A DNA stretch of 64,000 nucleotides, taken from the NCBI RefSeq assembly GCF_022539315.1, contig NC_066316.1, positions 33,915,245 through 33,979,244 of the forward strand, in the 5' to 3' direction. Both the position numbers and the translations under genes were made by a program. Source of the DNA: Serinus canaria. Its lineage: Eukaryota; Chordata; Aves; Passeriformes; Fringillidae. The notes under the pieces are model-generated. The model had not been told where the DNA came from. It worked only from the letters and a program-made list of their open reading frames with translations, and made no database searches. Of the stretch, positions 53,712 through 64,000 are shown piece by piece (position 1 is the stretch's first letter; every line of letters starts with the position of its first letter).

Positions 53712-55339
53712 TACATATTCTGTCACAATCGGCTGAAATTAAGTTCCATGTTCAGGAGCTAGTGGGTGGAGAAAGTGTCATGGTATGGCTTGTCAGAGGG
53801 ACAACACACGGACAACCTGGGGACATAAACTTTGTGTTCTTAGGAAAAAAAGGCTGAAAATACACTAAAAATATTTGGGGCTAACCATTTTATAACATAT
53901 GGTTGTCTGGACTTGTTTCTTAGGACTTCAGGTACAAAGGTTTTTTTAAACTAGGAAAAATTCATATGCAGAAGAACAGTACTTTAAAAACATTTATTTC
54001 AGTTTTTCTGAACATATGTCAAATTTAGGTTAATTGAATTATGTCAAATCTAGGTGAACTGATATTTAGTTCTCCAGCTTGGGAAGCTGCTGTGTTCCAG
54101 CAAGTTTCTACATATATGCAATAACTTCTTGAGACCAGACATTTGACCTGATTTTCATAGTTGCTACATATCCAGGCGGCTGTAGATGGTCGTTCTCCTG
54201 GTCTAAGGCCTGCAGCCTGAGACAGTCGCTTTGGAAAATCTTCAAAAATACTCACTTAGCTTTTTGCATTCATAGTATTTTGCTTAAGCTCTGTGCTATG
54301 TTTGCCCTTCAATTAATTCTCTTTTAAAAATCCTTTCCTATTTTAATTGGCTTATAGAAAGATTTTGGCAGAATATACTGAAAAGAAAGGAAAACAAAAA
54401 TTAAAGGTTTTCCAACACATTTATATTACCATTCCTGAACATTTGAAACACTATCAGCATATGGAGATTTATGTTTTCTTGTTCCATTTTAAAACACTGA
54501 GGGATTGTGTATCTTAAAACCTTTACTTATAGTGAAATTTTTTAAAATAATTGAGTTTAGTGAGGTTTCCATAAAATTGAAGAGATTTCCATCCTTTGTT
54601 TAAAAATTTCAAATTACAAACATATGAACAGATTGTACATTTTATTATCATTATATTGTAACTGGGAAACCTGCAAAATACTGAAACAGTATTCACTTCT
54701 TCGTTTCAACAAATTTCTACCTCTGTCTCAGATTGTAGTTTGGTCTCATAAGGGTAATTTCATCTTCGGGATCTTAATGAAAAATTATTTTAGAGCTGTA
54801 GTTGATTTTAACTCAATTCTTTGACTATAAATAGATATTAGACTGATTTACAATTGCTAATTTGTACTAAGACTGAAAAATGTTGAGTTCTTGGTACCTG
54901 TTTTAGGTACTTTTTTTGTTTTGAACAGCAGTCTGCTCACTTTTTAAAGGCAATTGGTACGTTTTTTAAGAATTGTGTTCCTTTGTTTCTGATTGATATG
55001 GTTGAGGACAATTTCAGCTGCTGAAGTGGTTCTTCTATTGTTCAGACACAGCGGTATCCATGATGGTTTCCTTAAGCCCTTACACAGAACAACACGAGTT
55101 TTATGTTTGTAAATTCTGGTAGGATGTTGTGCACAGGGTCTCCACAAGCCTTCAGGAAGACAAATGGTCAGAACAGTTTGTCTGTGGTGATCCTTCTTTC
55201 ATCCAAGGCCAGAAACAGGAGCCACATCATTTTGTCAGAAAGGGCAAAGGAGAGTCTTGTGAGAGTCACCAATAAAAGTTATCTCAGATGGGGCACAAGA
55301 GCAGTACCTCCCACACTCTGACAAATCCAAGTTCTGCCC
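53712..55339. other. AT-rich sequence between two CR1 copies
   Basis: No gene or recognised repeat; short frames only. Confidence 0.5.
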
Positions 55340-55878
55340 CTCTGCTCTGCTCTGGTGAGTTTTCACCTCCATTGCTGCATCCAGCTCTGGGGTTCCCAAC
55401 ACAGGACATTGATCTGTTGGAATGAGTCCAAATGAGGAAAACCAGGCTAATCAGAGGGATGGAGCACCTCTCCTATGAAAAATGCTGAGAGAACTGGCAT
55501 TGTTCAGCCTGGAAAAGAGAAGGCATTGTTGTGATCTAATTGTGCCCTGAGACCTGAGGGGAACTTGGAAGAAAGATGGGGCAATACCATTTACAAGAGC
55601 ATGGAGTGATGGGACAAGGAGAAGAGGGTTCAGATTGAAAGAGAATAGGTTTAGATTAGACACTAGTACAAAAATCTTTACTGTCAGGGCGGTGAGGCGC
55701 TGGGACAGATTGCCCAGGGAAGCTGTGGATGCCCCGATCTTGCAAGTGTTTATGGCCAAGCTGGATGAAGCTTTGAGCAACCTGTTCTAGTTGAAGGCAT
55801 TCCTGCCCACAGCAGGGGGACTGGAACTAGATGGCCTTTAAGGTTCCCTTCCACCCCAAACCATTCTATAACTATGGT
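55340..55878 (+). mobile_element. CR1 LINE 3' end, about 540 bp
   Basis: Starts around GAGTTTTCACCTCCATTGCTGCATCCAGCTCTGGGG and continues through AGAGGGATGGAGCACCTCTCC, TTGTTCAGCCTGGAAAAGAGAAGGC, TTTAGATTAGACAC, GGTGAGGCGCTGGGACAGATTGCCCA, and ACTGGAACTAGATGGCCTTTAAGGT. It ends at CCATTCTATAACTATGG, a degraded ATTCTATG tail. It lies in the same orientation as RMDN2 and ends about 220 bp before the RMDN2 CpG island. No intact frame remains. Confidence 0.93.
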
Positions 55879-56099
55879 AAGTTCCTCCAGACTTTGGGCA
55901 ATCTATAATGGACTTTGGTAAAATCAGCTTTGGGCCCTTAGATGGCTTAAATTGCAATGAGGCTTTTGTGCAGGGACTGCCCTCCTCCTGGCAACTGGGC
56001 GGGGTTTCTCCGTGATTTTGCAGCTTCAGGTCTCCACCAATGCAGTGGAAACACAATTTCTCTGTGGCCTAGAAGTAGCAAAGGTTAAACGGGTGAAAT

Positions 56100-56610
56100 C
56101 GACCGGCCGCTAGACTGAGGACAGACACACGAACAGGTACACTTGCTCCAGATCGGCGTATTTCGAGCCACGTCCTCCGCAGGTGCAGCCGGCGTCGCGC
56201 AGCAGCAGCAGCACGGCCCGCCGGGATTCCCAGCGCTGCGGGAATCCCTCCTCCACCGGGCAGCGCGCGTCACCCGGGCGGCCCGGCCGGCGGTGCGGCC
56301 CAGGCCCGGCCCCCTCGATCCGGGTATCACCGCCCCGGGGCGGCTCCGCCGCCGCCCCCTGTGCCGCGGCGGGAGAGCTGCGGCTCTGGGCCGGACGTGC
56401 TGCTGCTCCCGGCTTGGCCTGGCCCGGCCCGGCCCGGCCGTACGTACGTACCGGGGGGGGCGCTGCCGGGGCGGCTGAGGCCGGGGCCGGGGCGGCTGCG
56501 GGGTGGGCAGGAGGGGAGTGCGGGGCTCCGGCAGCCCTCGGCGCGGTGGGGCTGGGGGACCGGCGTGACGCCCCTCCGGGCGGCGCTCCGGCCTGACAGC
56601 TGGGTTTCCG
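56100..56610 (+). promoter_or_regulatory. RMDN2: RMDN2 CpG-island promoter and probable 5' UTR
   Basis: A dense CpG island of about 500 bp with several GGGGCGG GC-box-like sites (for example near 56335 and 56467), a short CAG run (about 56201-56212), GGCCC repeats (56415-56440) and a TACGTACGTA palindrome (56441-56450). It lies about 320 bp upstream of the acceptor of the first coding exon and has no other gene beside it, so it is most simply the RMDN2 promoter with a non-coding first exon. The exact start site and the first-exon donor cannot be fixed from sequence. Long frames on both strands here (137-207 codons) are by-products of high GC. Confidence 0.75.
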
Positions 56611-56914
56611 CCTCTCTGCAGTGGCGGAAAATCCGATTATATGAGTTTCTCGCATTAAAACAAAAAAATCCCACGATGCCGGGACGGTTAAGAGTGAAGG
56701 CTGCGCTCCTGCCCACGTGCCAGCGCACCTCACACCCCCAAACCCACTTTGGTCTTGATTTTGCTGCCTCGTATTCCAGAATCTGCAAAAAGTGTAACTT
56801 TGTGTCTGCAGTTCTTCCTGGCTTATCCTTTCGTGGTTTCAGAGCGGAGCAAGTCGATTGCGTAGAGCACTGGGAAACACCCTAAACTCTTTTATTGTTG
56901 TCTCACGATTCTAG

Positions 56915-57381
56915 GAGCGTGCAGCAATGTCTCCCTTCGAAAATAAAGGACTAATGCTGGGCATAATGGCAGGGACTGCTGGATTAAGCCTGGTGCTGGT
57001 TTGTTACCGCAAGATCCGAAAGCCTGGTGCATCTGTGCGTATTCGTGCGTTACAGAATATAGGTAACAGAATTAATTCTGTGGGCTTGCCAAATGAGGCT
57101 CCTAATGAGCATGGAGCAGTAATGGTTTTACATGGAAGGCAACTGCAGATACTAGAAAAATTGAATGGCCTGCTACTAAGTGTGGATGAACTGAAGAGAG
57201 AGGTGGAATGTCTGAAAGAAGCTATTCCAAAACTTGAAGAGCTTGTTCGAAATGAGCTTCAAGGAAAGGGTGATGTTCAGAGAGTTAGCCCATCGCACAG
57301 AGCAACAAGGCGGAGAAAAGCAGAGACAGCTCCTAGTGCAAGAGAAACTACCAGCTCTGAGGAGGCAGAAAGTGAAGGAGG
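56915..57381 (+). CDS. RMDN2: RMDN2 first coding exon (residues 1-152)
   Basis: Encodes the N-terminus of regulator of microtubule dynamics protein 2 (FAM82A1), a membrane-anchored TPR protein of the RMDN family, whose founding member in worm binds microtubules and is needed for chromosome segregation. The acceptor is TTCTAG at 56914; ATG is at 56927 with G at -3, and the preceding in-frame triplet at 56912 is a stop. Residues 8-27 form one membrane segment rich in Gly, Leu and Val, followed by basic R28-K32. Residues about 70-113 form a heptad-type amphipathic helix (ILEKLN, LKREVECLKEAIPKLEEL), matching the coiled coil of the family. A basic patch (H124-K131) and a Ser/Glu linker ending EAESEGG (146-152) follow; the latter is a family signature shared with RMDN3. 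The exon stops two bases into codon 152 at donor GTGAGT (57382). Resemblance to human RMDN2 is strong across the exon; RMDN3 and RMDN1 fit less well. Confidence 0.93.
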
Positions 57382-60300
57382 GTGAGTTAATAATAATCTG
57401 CATATTCTGCTGTACACATGCAGTGCAAGTTGCATCATTACCTTTATGAAACTATAAGCAGGAGCTTTTTAAAAGTTCGATATAGATGTTATACTTCTGG
57501 AAAAATAATTACAAACATTCAGATTAACAGTTTTTAGACCAGAGAAGACTCTTGGTGACCATCTCTGAGTCTGCACTATGGCTGAAGTTGGCTAAATTCC
57601 AGGCATAATACAGATTCTTTTTTAAGAGTGTGTTTGGCAATACTGATGCAGTATTGCTACATAGCTCTGCAATGAGAGGCAAAGTTCAGAATAATGGTAT
57701 AATTTTAAAAGTTCTTCTAGTGCAAAGTGTCTTTGACAGAGTTTGTTCGACCTGTACAAATGCTCATGTACTTTTCCTGATAGTTGTTTTTTATCAGCCT
57801 CACAGATGAGTTATTACCGTGTTCTGCCTAGAGGCGTTGCATGCTATGGAAGCTACGTCTGAGCAGAACCTCTGTACAAGTGGCAATGTTTATGTATATG
57901 AGCTGTTGTATACACTCTTTAGTGGCTCAAAAAGTGATCATGAGGAATTTAGAGTACTGACTCAGGTAGAAAGTTCCTAGTTTTGATCACATCTTGTAGT
58001 CATGTTACACTTAATGGGGTCCTTTATTCTCATGAGTTGAGGAACGCGCCGAGGGATGATGTGTCCCAGGAGTTCAGGAGAGGCACTATATTTTTGTCTT
58101 GACATTAATCTCCTGTAATTACAACTTTGTTTTGGTATAATCAGATTAGATACTTAGATGCAATTTATTGATACTATGTTTATAGCAACTGAGTTTTTTG
58201 AGCTGCTTCTCAGTGTGTCTTACACGTCTGTGTAGGCAGCATTATGTCTGTAAATTCCCCATCTTATGTCACCTTTTCTCTTTAAAATATTTTAACTTAC
58301 TGTAATATTATGGAGACAGCTAACATGCTGCTTATTAATGGTATTCTATATTTAACAGTTTCTCCACATTTGTTTTTAGTTCTTGTGAGCAGAATTTCTT
58401 TCTGTGTTACATCCCAGCCCACATGGTTCACAAGTCTTATATTTTGATACCATATTTTAAGACTTGTCAGTTCTATTTTGAACCAGTTCTTTATTTTAAG
58501 TATTCAGGGTTGGCGTAAGAATTCAGCCACAGTCCTCCTTCATATGGTGTGGAAACATCTTGGTTCTCTTAGTTTCTTAGATTATATTATCCATTGGTTG
58601 GTTTGCATAGGCCTTCATGTTATGCATAAAATATTCAGAGATGCAGATAAGGCAAAGGGACCAGTTGACGAATTACCAGGTCCACAGATGCAATGCAGGG
58701 GTTATTCCACACCTTTTTATAATTTATCATTTGTTGTTATTTTTTGTTATTTGAGAAAATCCTGTTTTCTGATCAGGAGAGATGTGTTGCTGTTTGAAAA
58801 CAAGCCAAGGAGACTTGTGTGTTCAGGTTCTTCTGTGTGACGAAGAAGCTGATGCGGTGATCCAATACAAGTGATTATAGTGTGCAAGAGCATTGAGTGT
58901 GTCCTTAAGAGAGGCCTTCTCTGACAAGTATTTGTGTACAGTCAGAAGCAAGGAAAATAATTCAAGGTTATAGTTGGCATTAGTCATTTGGCTGTGTTCT
59001 TTCCCAATGCTGTTTTTCAATCCCTTATGAAAAGAGGTGGGCTTTTTTCCTATTAACACCTTGTACTTCGTGTGTTTGTTTTTCATATCTTCTCTAAATT
59101 TGAGATAATTTGATTTCATTTAAGTAAATAGTATTTTTTCTTCCTCTTGCAAATAGATTGTTAATCCTAATGTGTACAGTTGTAATATATAGCTTTTTCC
59201 AAGGTCTTCTGTAACTTTAATGTCTGGTGCATGGCCAGGAGGGTCAATAACAACACTTGGGTTTTTTCTAGTTACTCTACATCACTACTTCATATGCTGT
59301 AGGCATTACACCATGTGCATTGTTTTATACTCTTCTGTGGCTAATTCCACTCACAGTGGTGCATTTAGGTGCTTGTTTTTGCGCTACAGAAAAAAAAAAT
59401 TGCCCTTTGTTACAGATAAAACATTTTTTCACCTTTCTATACTCCCATCTAAAGTGCATTTTGTTTCACTGCCTCAGCAGTAATTTCATGGTCTAGAAGA
59501 TAGGATTTTGCTTGAGTTAAGCACTTTTCTTTTTAATTGACAAATGGATAGATGCCGGGAATTGACAGATAAACTAATCTGAAGAGTTTTATGGATTTGT
59601 GCTGGATGACTACATTGGTTTCAGGTTTGTAAACTTCTTCCAGAAAAGCTTTTAGTACTACCCAGTTTTTTCATTAAATATTGGAACCTTACAGCCTCTG
59701 ATAAAGCCCTCACTGCTTTGATCTGCTCTGGGCATGTTCTCAATGTCACTGTTGGTATTCAATGCCTTGGGAAGAGAAGTTTTCTGTTTTGCATTTCAAA
59801 AATTATGTATTTCTGTAAGTGCAGAAATGTCCTGTGTTTTTAATAAATGAGCTATATTTTTACATAATAACAGTCTGAATGGAAGGTGCACTGAATGGAT
59901 GAGACATTGAATGGTAAAGGGTCTGTGGTTTCTAGTCTGTGCTTCTTTGTATTCTTTTTTTTTTTTTTCCAGTTTGTTTCAGTTCCACTAATGTCCTAGT
60001 GAAAACTTCAATGTTTAACATTTGAGAATGTGTAACAAGCACTCATTTATTTACAAATACAATAAATTGTGTCTAGATGATCACCTGGAATGGAGCATGT
60101 CACCGAATTCTCCTCTTTGTGATTTTCAAGTTGTTTCCTCCCTGATCTGGCAGTGATGAACCCTGGACATCAGTGTGATTTTGGAATCCGTCTTCAGCTG
60201 GCCCAGCATCCAAACTCTTCAGATTGCATTTGGCATCAGGCACCAGAAAGATTCACTGCAGTAAATTCTTTTCTGATAGATGCTCTATTTATAATTTTTC

Positions 60301-63300
60301 CTTGAGATAGTTTAGTCAGCAGGAAAAGAAATTTCCCTTGCCTGCTTCTGAGTATCATTTAACTTAGCATTTTCTAATTTATTTTGTTGCTCATTTATTT
60401 TAAATGCAACCTTCAGTTGGCTTAAGAATCCAGTTTGCCAAACTTTTCCTTGAAAGACACTTATCATTACTGATGGATATGCACTTTGCTGAATCATACA
60501 GTGCAAATTTGATCCAGATCCATCTGTGACATAAAATCACCTTTCTGTGGAATTAGCCAGAGCAGATGAGAGGGTGTTTGTGTCAGCTTGTGTTTTTCTT
60601 CTAAGTTGGCAGGGAGATGACAGATGATGTTTGATCTGTGTAAAAGCTGAAGTGTTGTGAATAAATGATACCTGGTTAGGCTCAGTGTTTGCCAATTTAC
60701 AGACACTCCAACACAGTTTTTGAACCACCCAACTGTGTTTATACCGCAGGGGTGTTTCATACCACGTAGCTTGTTTTAATCCGGTACTGGGTGCTGGGAT
60801 TTACTGAACTGCTTAGCCACAGTGGGGTGAGTCTCCAGTACACTTTCTGTTTGTCCTTTGAACTTTGAACAGTCCACTGTGATACAACTGAGTCCTGTTG
60901 GTTGATCGTTGCTCCTCACATTCTTATCATTGTTTTCCTCTTTTATTTAAAATCTATTGGTAATAAAGGTGAAAACAAGTTGGCACTGACTCTGGACATT
61001 TTTTAAACATTCTTCTGTTTTTTCAAATATTGATCAATGTGTTTATCACTTATAAATCACTTTTCTGTGTATCATCTGATAAAACCTCTTGCAGGAAAAT
61101 ACCAGGTAAAACTGCAGATTTCTGTTGTATGGAATATTTGTAAAACAAGCAATAATGACTATTTCTTGTTTTCTCTTTACTTCTTTTTTGGAGCAGTGTT
61201 ATCAGTCTTTAAAGTCCTGGAGTTTTTAAACTGTGTTAAGAAGAATCTCCACTTCTGTTTGTGTCAGTACTGATTTCAGTGCTTTAGAGGGCATAGATAT
61301 ATAAGACTGTTAGCTTCTTTGAAGGCAAATATTGCCCAACAAGTAAATTGAAATTTATGATGTTCTAATCAATGTTTAAGAGGGTCTGTTCCACATTTAA
61401 ATACTTTGAGGGTTCATAAAGCAGGTAAATAGAGGAGGTAGGAGAGAATTTGCAAGTACAGTGGAGATGAGAGGGAATAGGTAAGTCATGATCCTGCTGT
61501 CTCTGCTTTTTTGTAGTTAACTCCTTATGGGTTCACATAGTCTGTTAGATAGTGACCTTCTTCACACTTTTTCTATGAGTCTCCCAATAAATATATTATT
61601 TACCTGATGTCATGTGAATTTGATGTTTGGCCTCAATTTGATGTTTTGTCATGATAGTAATGATAGTAATTTGATATAGTAATGCTGGAAATATCTGCTG
61701 GGCTTGTTTGGACTGACAGCCCAATGGGCTTGGGTATCAGCCCAAACTTGTATTTGTCACCTGGCCATTATATTTTCGCTGGGAGAATAGCGTTTTCTAA
61801 TAATTATTTTTATCTGTTTTCTAACACGGGAACAGTAGCGATCATAAAAATTTTAGCTGATGTTTATGCAGCAAAGGTAAAGAACACAACACCAACACTG
61901 ACTTCCAAAACACTGATTCTTGACTTTCATATCTACCTGATTAGGTAGCATTTGATGCAGTGCCCAAATTCCTGTTACTAAGGATATTGTCTTTACTGCT
62001 TGGTTGCTGCTCTTTTATATTATCTAGTGCCCTTATTTTAGGTTGGGAATTGCCCAGATCCTCAGTGCATTTATCTTTTATTTAGGGGGAATGGAGCATC
62101 TAAACCATGTGAGGAAAGATACTTTGCAAGCCTGTTTCAGATCACAGACTTTTGTGTTGGAGCTAAAAGATTGTCCCACTCCCCAGAAGCTCCCTTAGAC
62201 ATTTGATTAAGTTGGGGCTCCTAAAAATGCAGCCATGATATATATCTGTGCCCACTTCAAAATAACTATGAAAGAACAATATGCTGTGTTTTCAAACATG
62301 GTTCAGAAAATGAAAATAAATATTCAGTGACTGAATATAGTCTCTGCAAGATACAGCATAGGATGTATCTTGAAGTCATCAACTTCAGCATCACCAAGAT
62401 TTTGTAAAACAAATCTTTAGAAACATATGAAGTTTCCCATCTCTGTTCTGCTCAATGATATTTTTCAGTTTGAACATGTACACATGGTCTGTGTATACAT
62501 TGTTTTATCCAAATGTATTTTTGACTCCTCCTTCTGGTGTCACTAGGTTAATTTTGCAGCAAAACTGTCATGCCACATCTAGCACTTCTGTAGCTTCATA
62601 AGCATTTGTACTTGTTCATTTACAGGCTGGAAGTGTATCTGCTCTGATACACTCATCTGTTCTGAAAGCAGCATATTGAAAACAGGATGTTTGAAAGCCG
62701 TAATTAATAACCTTCATTTTGACTGCTAGCATTCTGTCCTGGTTATATTTATGATAAAAGAAATAGATTTTTTTATAATCTGACTGTTATGGTCTACTTC
62801 GATTATTCAGTTACTTTATGTGTATAGAACATTCCATGCTTTTCATACTGGTAGTAACCATTGAGAAAATCTCTGAACCTGGCAGCTGATAGGTTTACAC
62901 TATTACTTCTCTCCAGAACAATATTTTCAAAAGTGGACATGAAGAAGATGAAGCTTCTCTGTCCATTTTTAGTACATAAGCAAAAGGCTGCTTTCTAAAA
63001 CAATGCTATCAGCTGCTCCTCTTTGAAATTGGAGTACCTTAATGTACTCTCAGCACTTTGGACAGTAAGGCCCCCTGCTTATCTCTGTGTGATATTTATG
63101 CTATTGCAAATATTTCTTTGCCCTTGACTGCCTTGTGCTGAGTACTTTTGCACTAAGCATTATGAATCAATAGAAGCTCTTTTCCAGTTTCAGATGCTCT
63201 GAACTTTGGAATGCTCAGAAGAAACAAGGAATTTATAACAATGGTGTTATTTTTATTGGCTTGTATTTTGATCCTTAAAGTGTTTAAGAAAATACTGTAT

Positions 63301-63726
63301 AAATGATTGTTATAGTGCTTATATTTTGATTAGTAAGCTCATTCCTTGTTCAAAAAATAGGGAAATTGAGGTAAAGAGTTGAAGAGGCCTATTCAGGGTT
63401 ACAGAGCATATCTTAAAACACATTAATGATTTGAAGTGTTCTGCATAGGAAACACAAGGCTACATGTGTTTCTAATATATTTCTGCATTTTTTTAATGGA
63501 GTATTAGGCAGCAGTATAATTGCTTACCTGTTATGTTTGGAATATGACTGTGCTATCCCTTTGAAGATAAAGGTTTTGTAATAATAAAAATAAGCTTGAT
63601 ATCATTAATAAAATCCTTTAGTGTTGGACAATCGAGATAAATTGTACTCTGAAATTTTTGCTTTTTAATTTAACAATGCCCTTTTTTTTTTAAGAAAAAA
63701 ATGGTTAATATTTTCTGTGATTTTAG
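57382..63726 (+). other. RMDN2: RMDN2 intron between coding exons 1 and 2
   Basis: A 6345-bp GT-AG intron: donor GG|GTGAGTT and acceptor TTTCTGTGATTTTAG, with the split glycine codon (GG+T) confirming the phase. It is AT-rich with short T runs (for example near 59957-59969) and a 9-bp hairpin at 57637-57657. No CR1 or other recognisable mobile element and no nested gene were seen; frames up to 120 codons (58478-58840 +) are unrecognised and taken as chance. Confidence 0.9.
57637..57657. repeat. Intronic 9-bp inverted repeat, 3-nt loop
   Basis: GCAATACTG and CAGTATTGC flank ATG. The arms are perfect. It lies 256 bp inside the RMDN2 intron. Confidence 0.8.
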
Positions 63727-63922
63727 TTACCTTACTGCTCATACTGATTCTGAAGGAGACTCCGAGGAAGAAAAGAGATGTATGAAATCACCTGATGCCA
63801 TGGTGGAATCAGAAGAAGATGAGGACTTACTTAATTTTTTACAGCAGGTGGACAATTTGCACAAGGGTTCAGAGGTTGATAAAAAGGAGGGCTTCAGGCT
63901 GCTGCTTGAGAACCATGACAAG
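63727..63922 (+). CDS. RMDN2: RMDN2 second coding exon (residues 152-217), partial gene
   Basis: Continues the frame after the EAESEGG signature: the first base completes Gly152, then Y153-L-T-A-H-T-D-S-E follows, the expected continuation in the family. Residues 159-185 are strongly acidic (runs SEEE and SEEDED) around K172-S-P, likely a flexible, phosphorylatable linker. Residues 186-217 (LLNFLQQVDNLHKG ... GFRLLLENHDK) match the conserved start of the RMDN TPR region. The exon ends in AAG at donor GTATTA (63923), in phase 0, at the same place relative to human RMDN2. A downstream GGGTAAAC near 63930 is an alternative donor that would add three residues; it fits the family alignment less well. 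The remaining TPR exons lie beyond the window. Confidence 0.9.
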
Positions 63923-64000
63923 GTATTATGGGTAAACTTAATATTATGTTGCTATTAACTAATACTTTATACTGCTTCTGAGAACTACATACAAACTTTA
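63923..64000 (+). other. RMDN2: Start of next RMDN2 intron
   Basis: Intronic sequence beginning at the GTATTA donor and running to the window edge. Confidence 0.8.

Noticed and set aside
55808..55825. CAGCAGGGGGA string as a CTCF site
   Set aside because: It is part of the CR1 consensus and matches the CTCF core at only about 10 of 12 positions.
56110..56885. 207-, 153-, 174- and 137-codon frames across the RMDN2 CpG island
   Set aside because: Same GC effect; they overlap on opposite strands and none matches a known protein.

Overview
The window looks like a piece of a bird nuclear genome, strand + as given. Three truncated CR1 LINE 3' ends are present, two with recognisable ATTCTATGA-type tails and all in + orientation. 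I see no Alu, L1 or other mammalian repeat families. The background is AT-rich with short simple repeats, and a split vertebrate gene with canonical GT-AG introns lies at the right edge. There is no sign of prokaryotic or organellar sequence. I cannot name the species.

Layout: about 1-47.7 kb is an AT-rich, gene-poor stretch with no protein-coding gene I can support. It holds a few hairpin-type inverted repeats, short tandem duplications, long T tracts, one old CR1 (33.9-34.3 kb), motif-level CTCF-like sites, and a 47-nt exon-like segment (17174-17220) with strong splice signals on both sides. At 47.74-48.74 kb an isolated CpG-rich island appears, containing a 40-bp minisatellite of 5.3 copies; it could be a promoter for an undescribed transcript or a distal first exon. 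AT-rich sequence follows (48.7-56.1 kb) with two more CR1 fragments at 53.36-53.71 and 55.34-55.88 kb.

From 56.10 kb to the end lies the 5' part of RMDN2 (regulator of microtubule dynamics 2, FAM82A1) on the + strand: a CpG-island promoter (56.10-56.61 kb), the first coding exon (56915-57381, ATG at 56927), a 6.3-kb intron, and the second coding exon (63727-63922). Together these encode residues 1-217, covering the N-terminal membrane anchor, a coiled coil and an acidic linker reaching the start of the TPR region. The rest of the gene lies beyond the right edge. In human the neighbour on the left would be CDC42EP3, so the long empty stretch is plausibly the CDC42EP3-RMDN2 intergenic interval; that is a synteny inference, not something seen here.

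Most long open frames in the window are explained by GC-rich islands (stop-poor on both strands), CR1 residue, or chance. The most unusual items are the isolated CpG island with its hairpin-bearing 40-bp repeat, the 47-nt exon candidate, and a set of CTCF-like motifs, one of which lies inside the isolated island.
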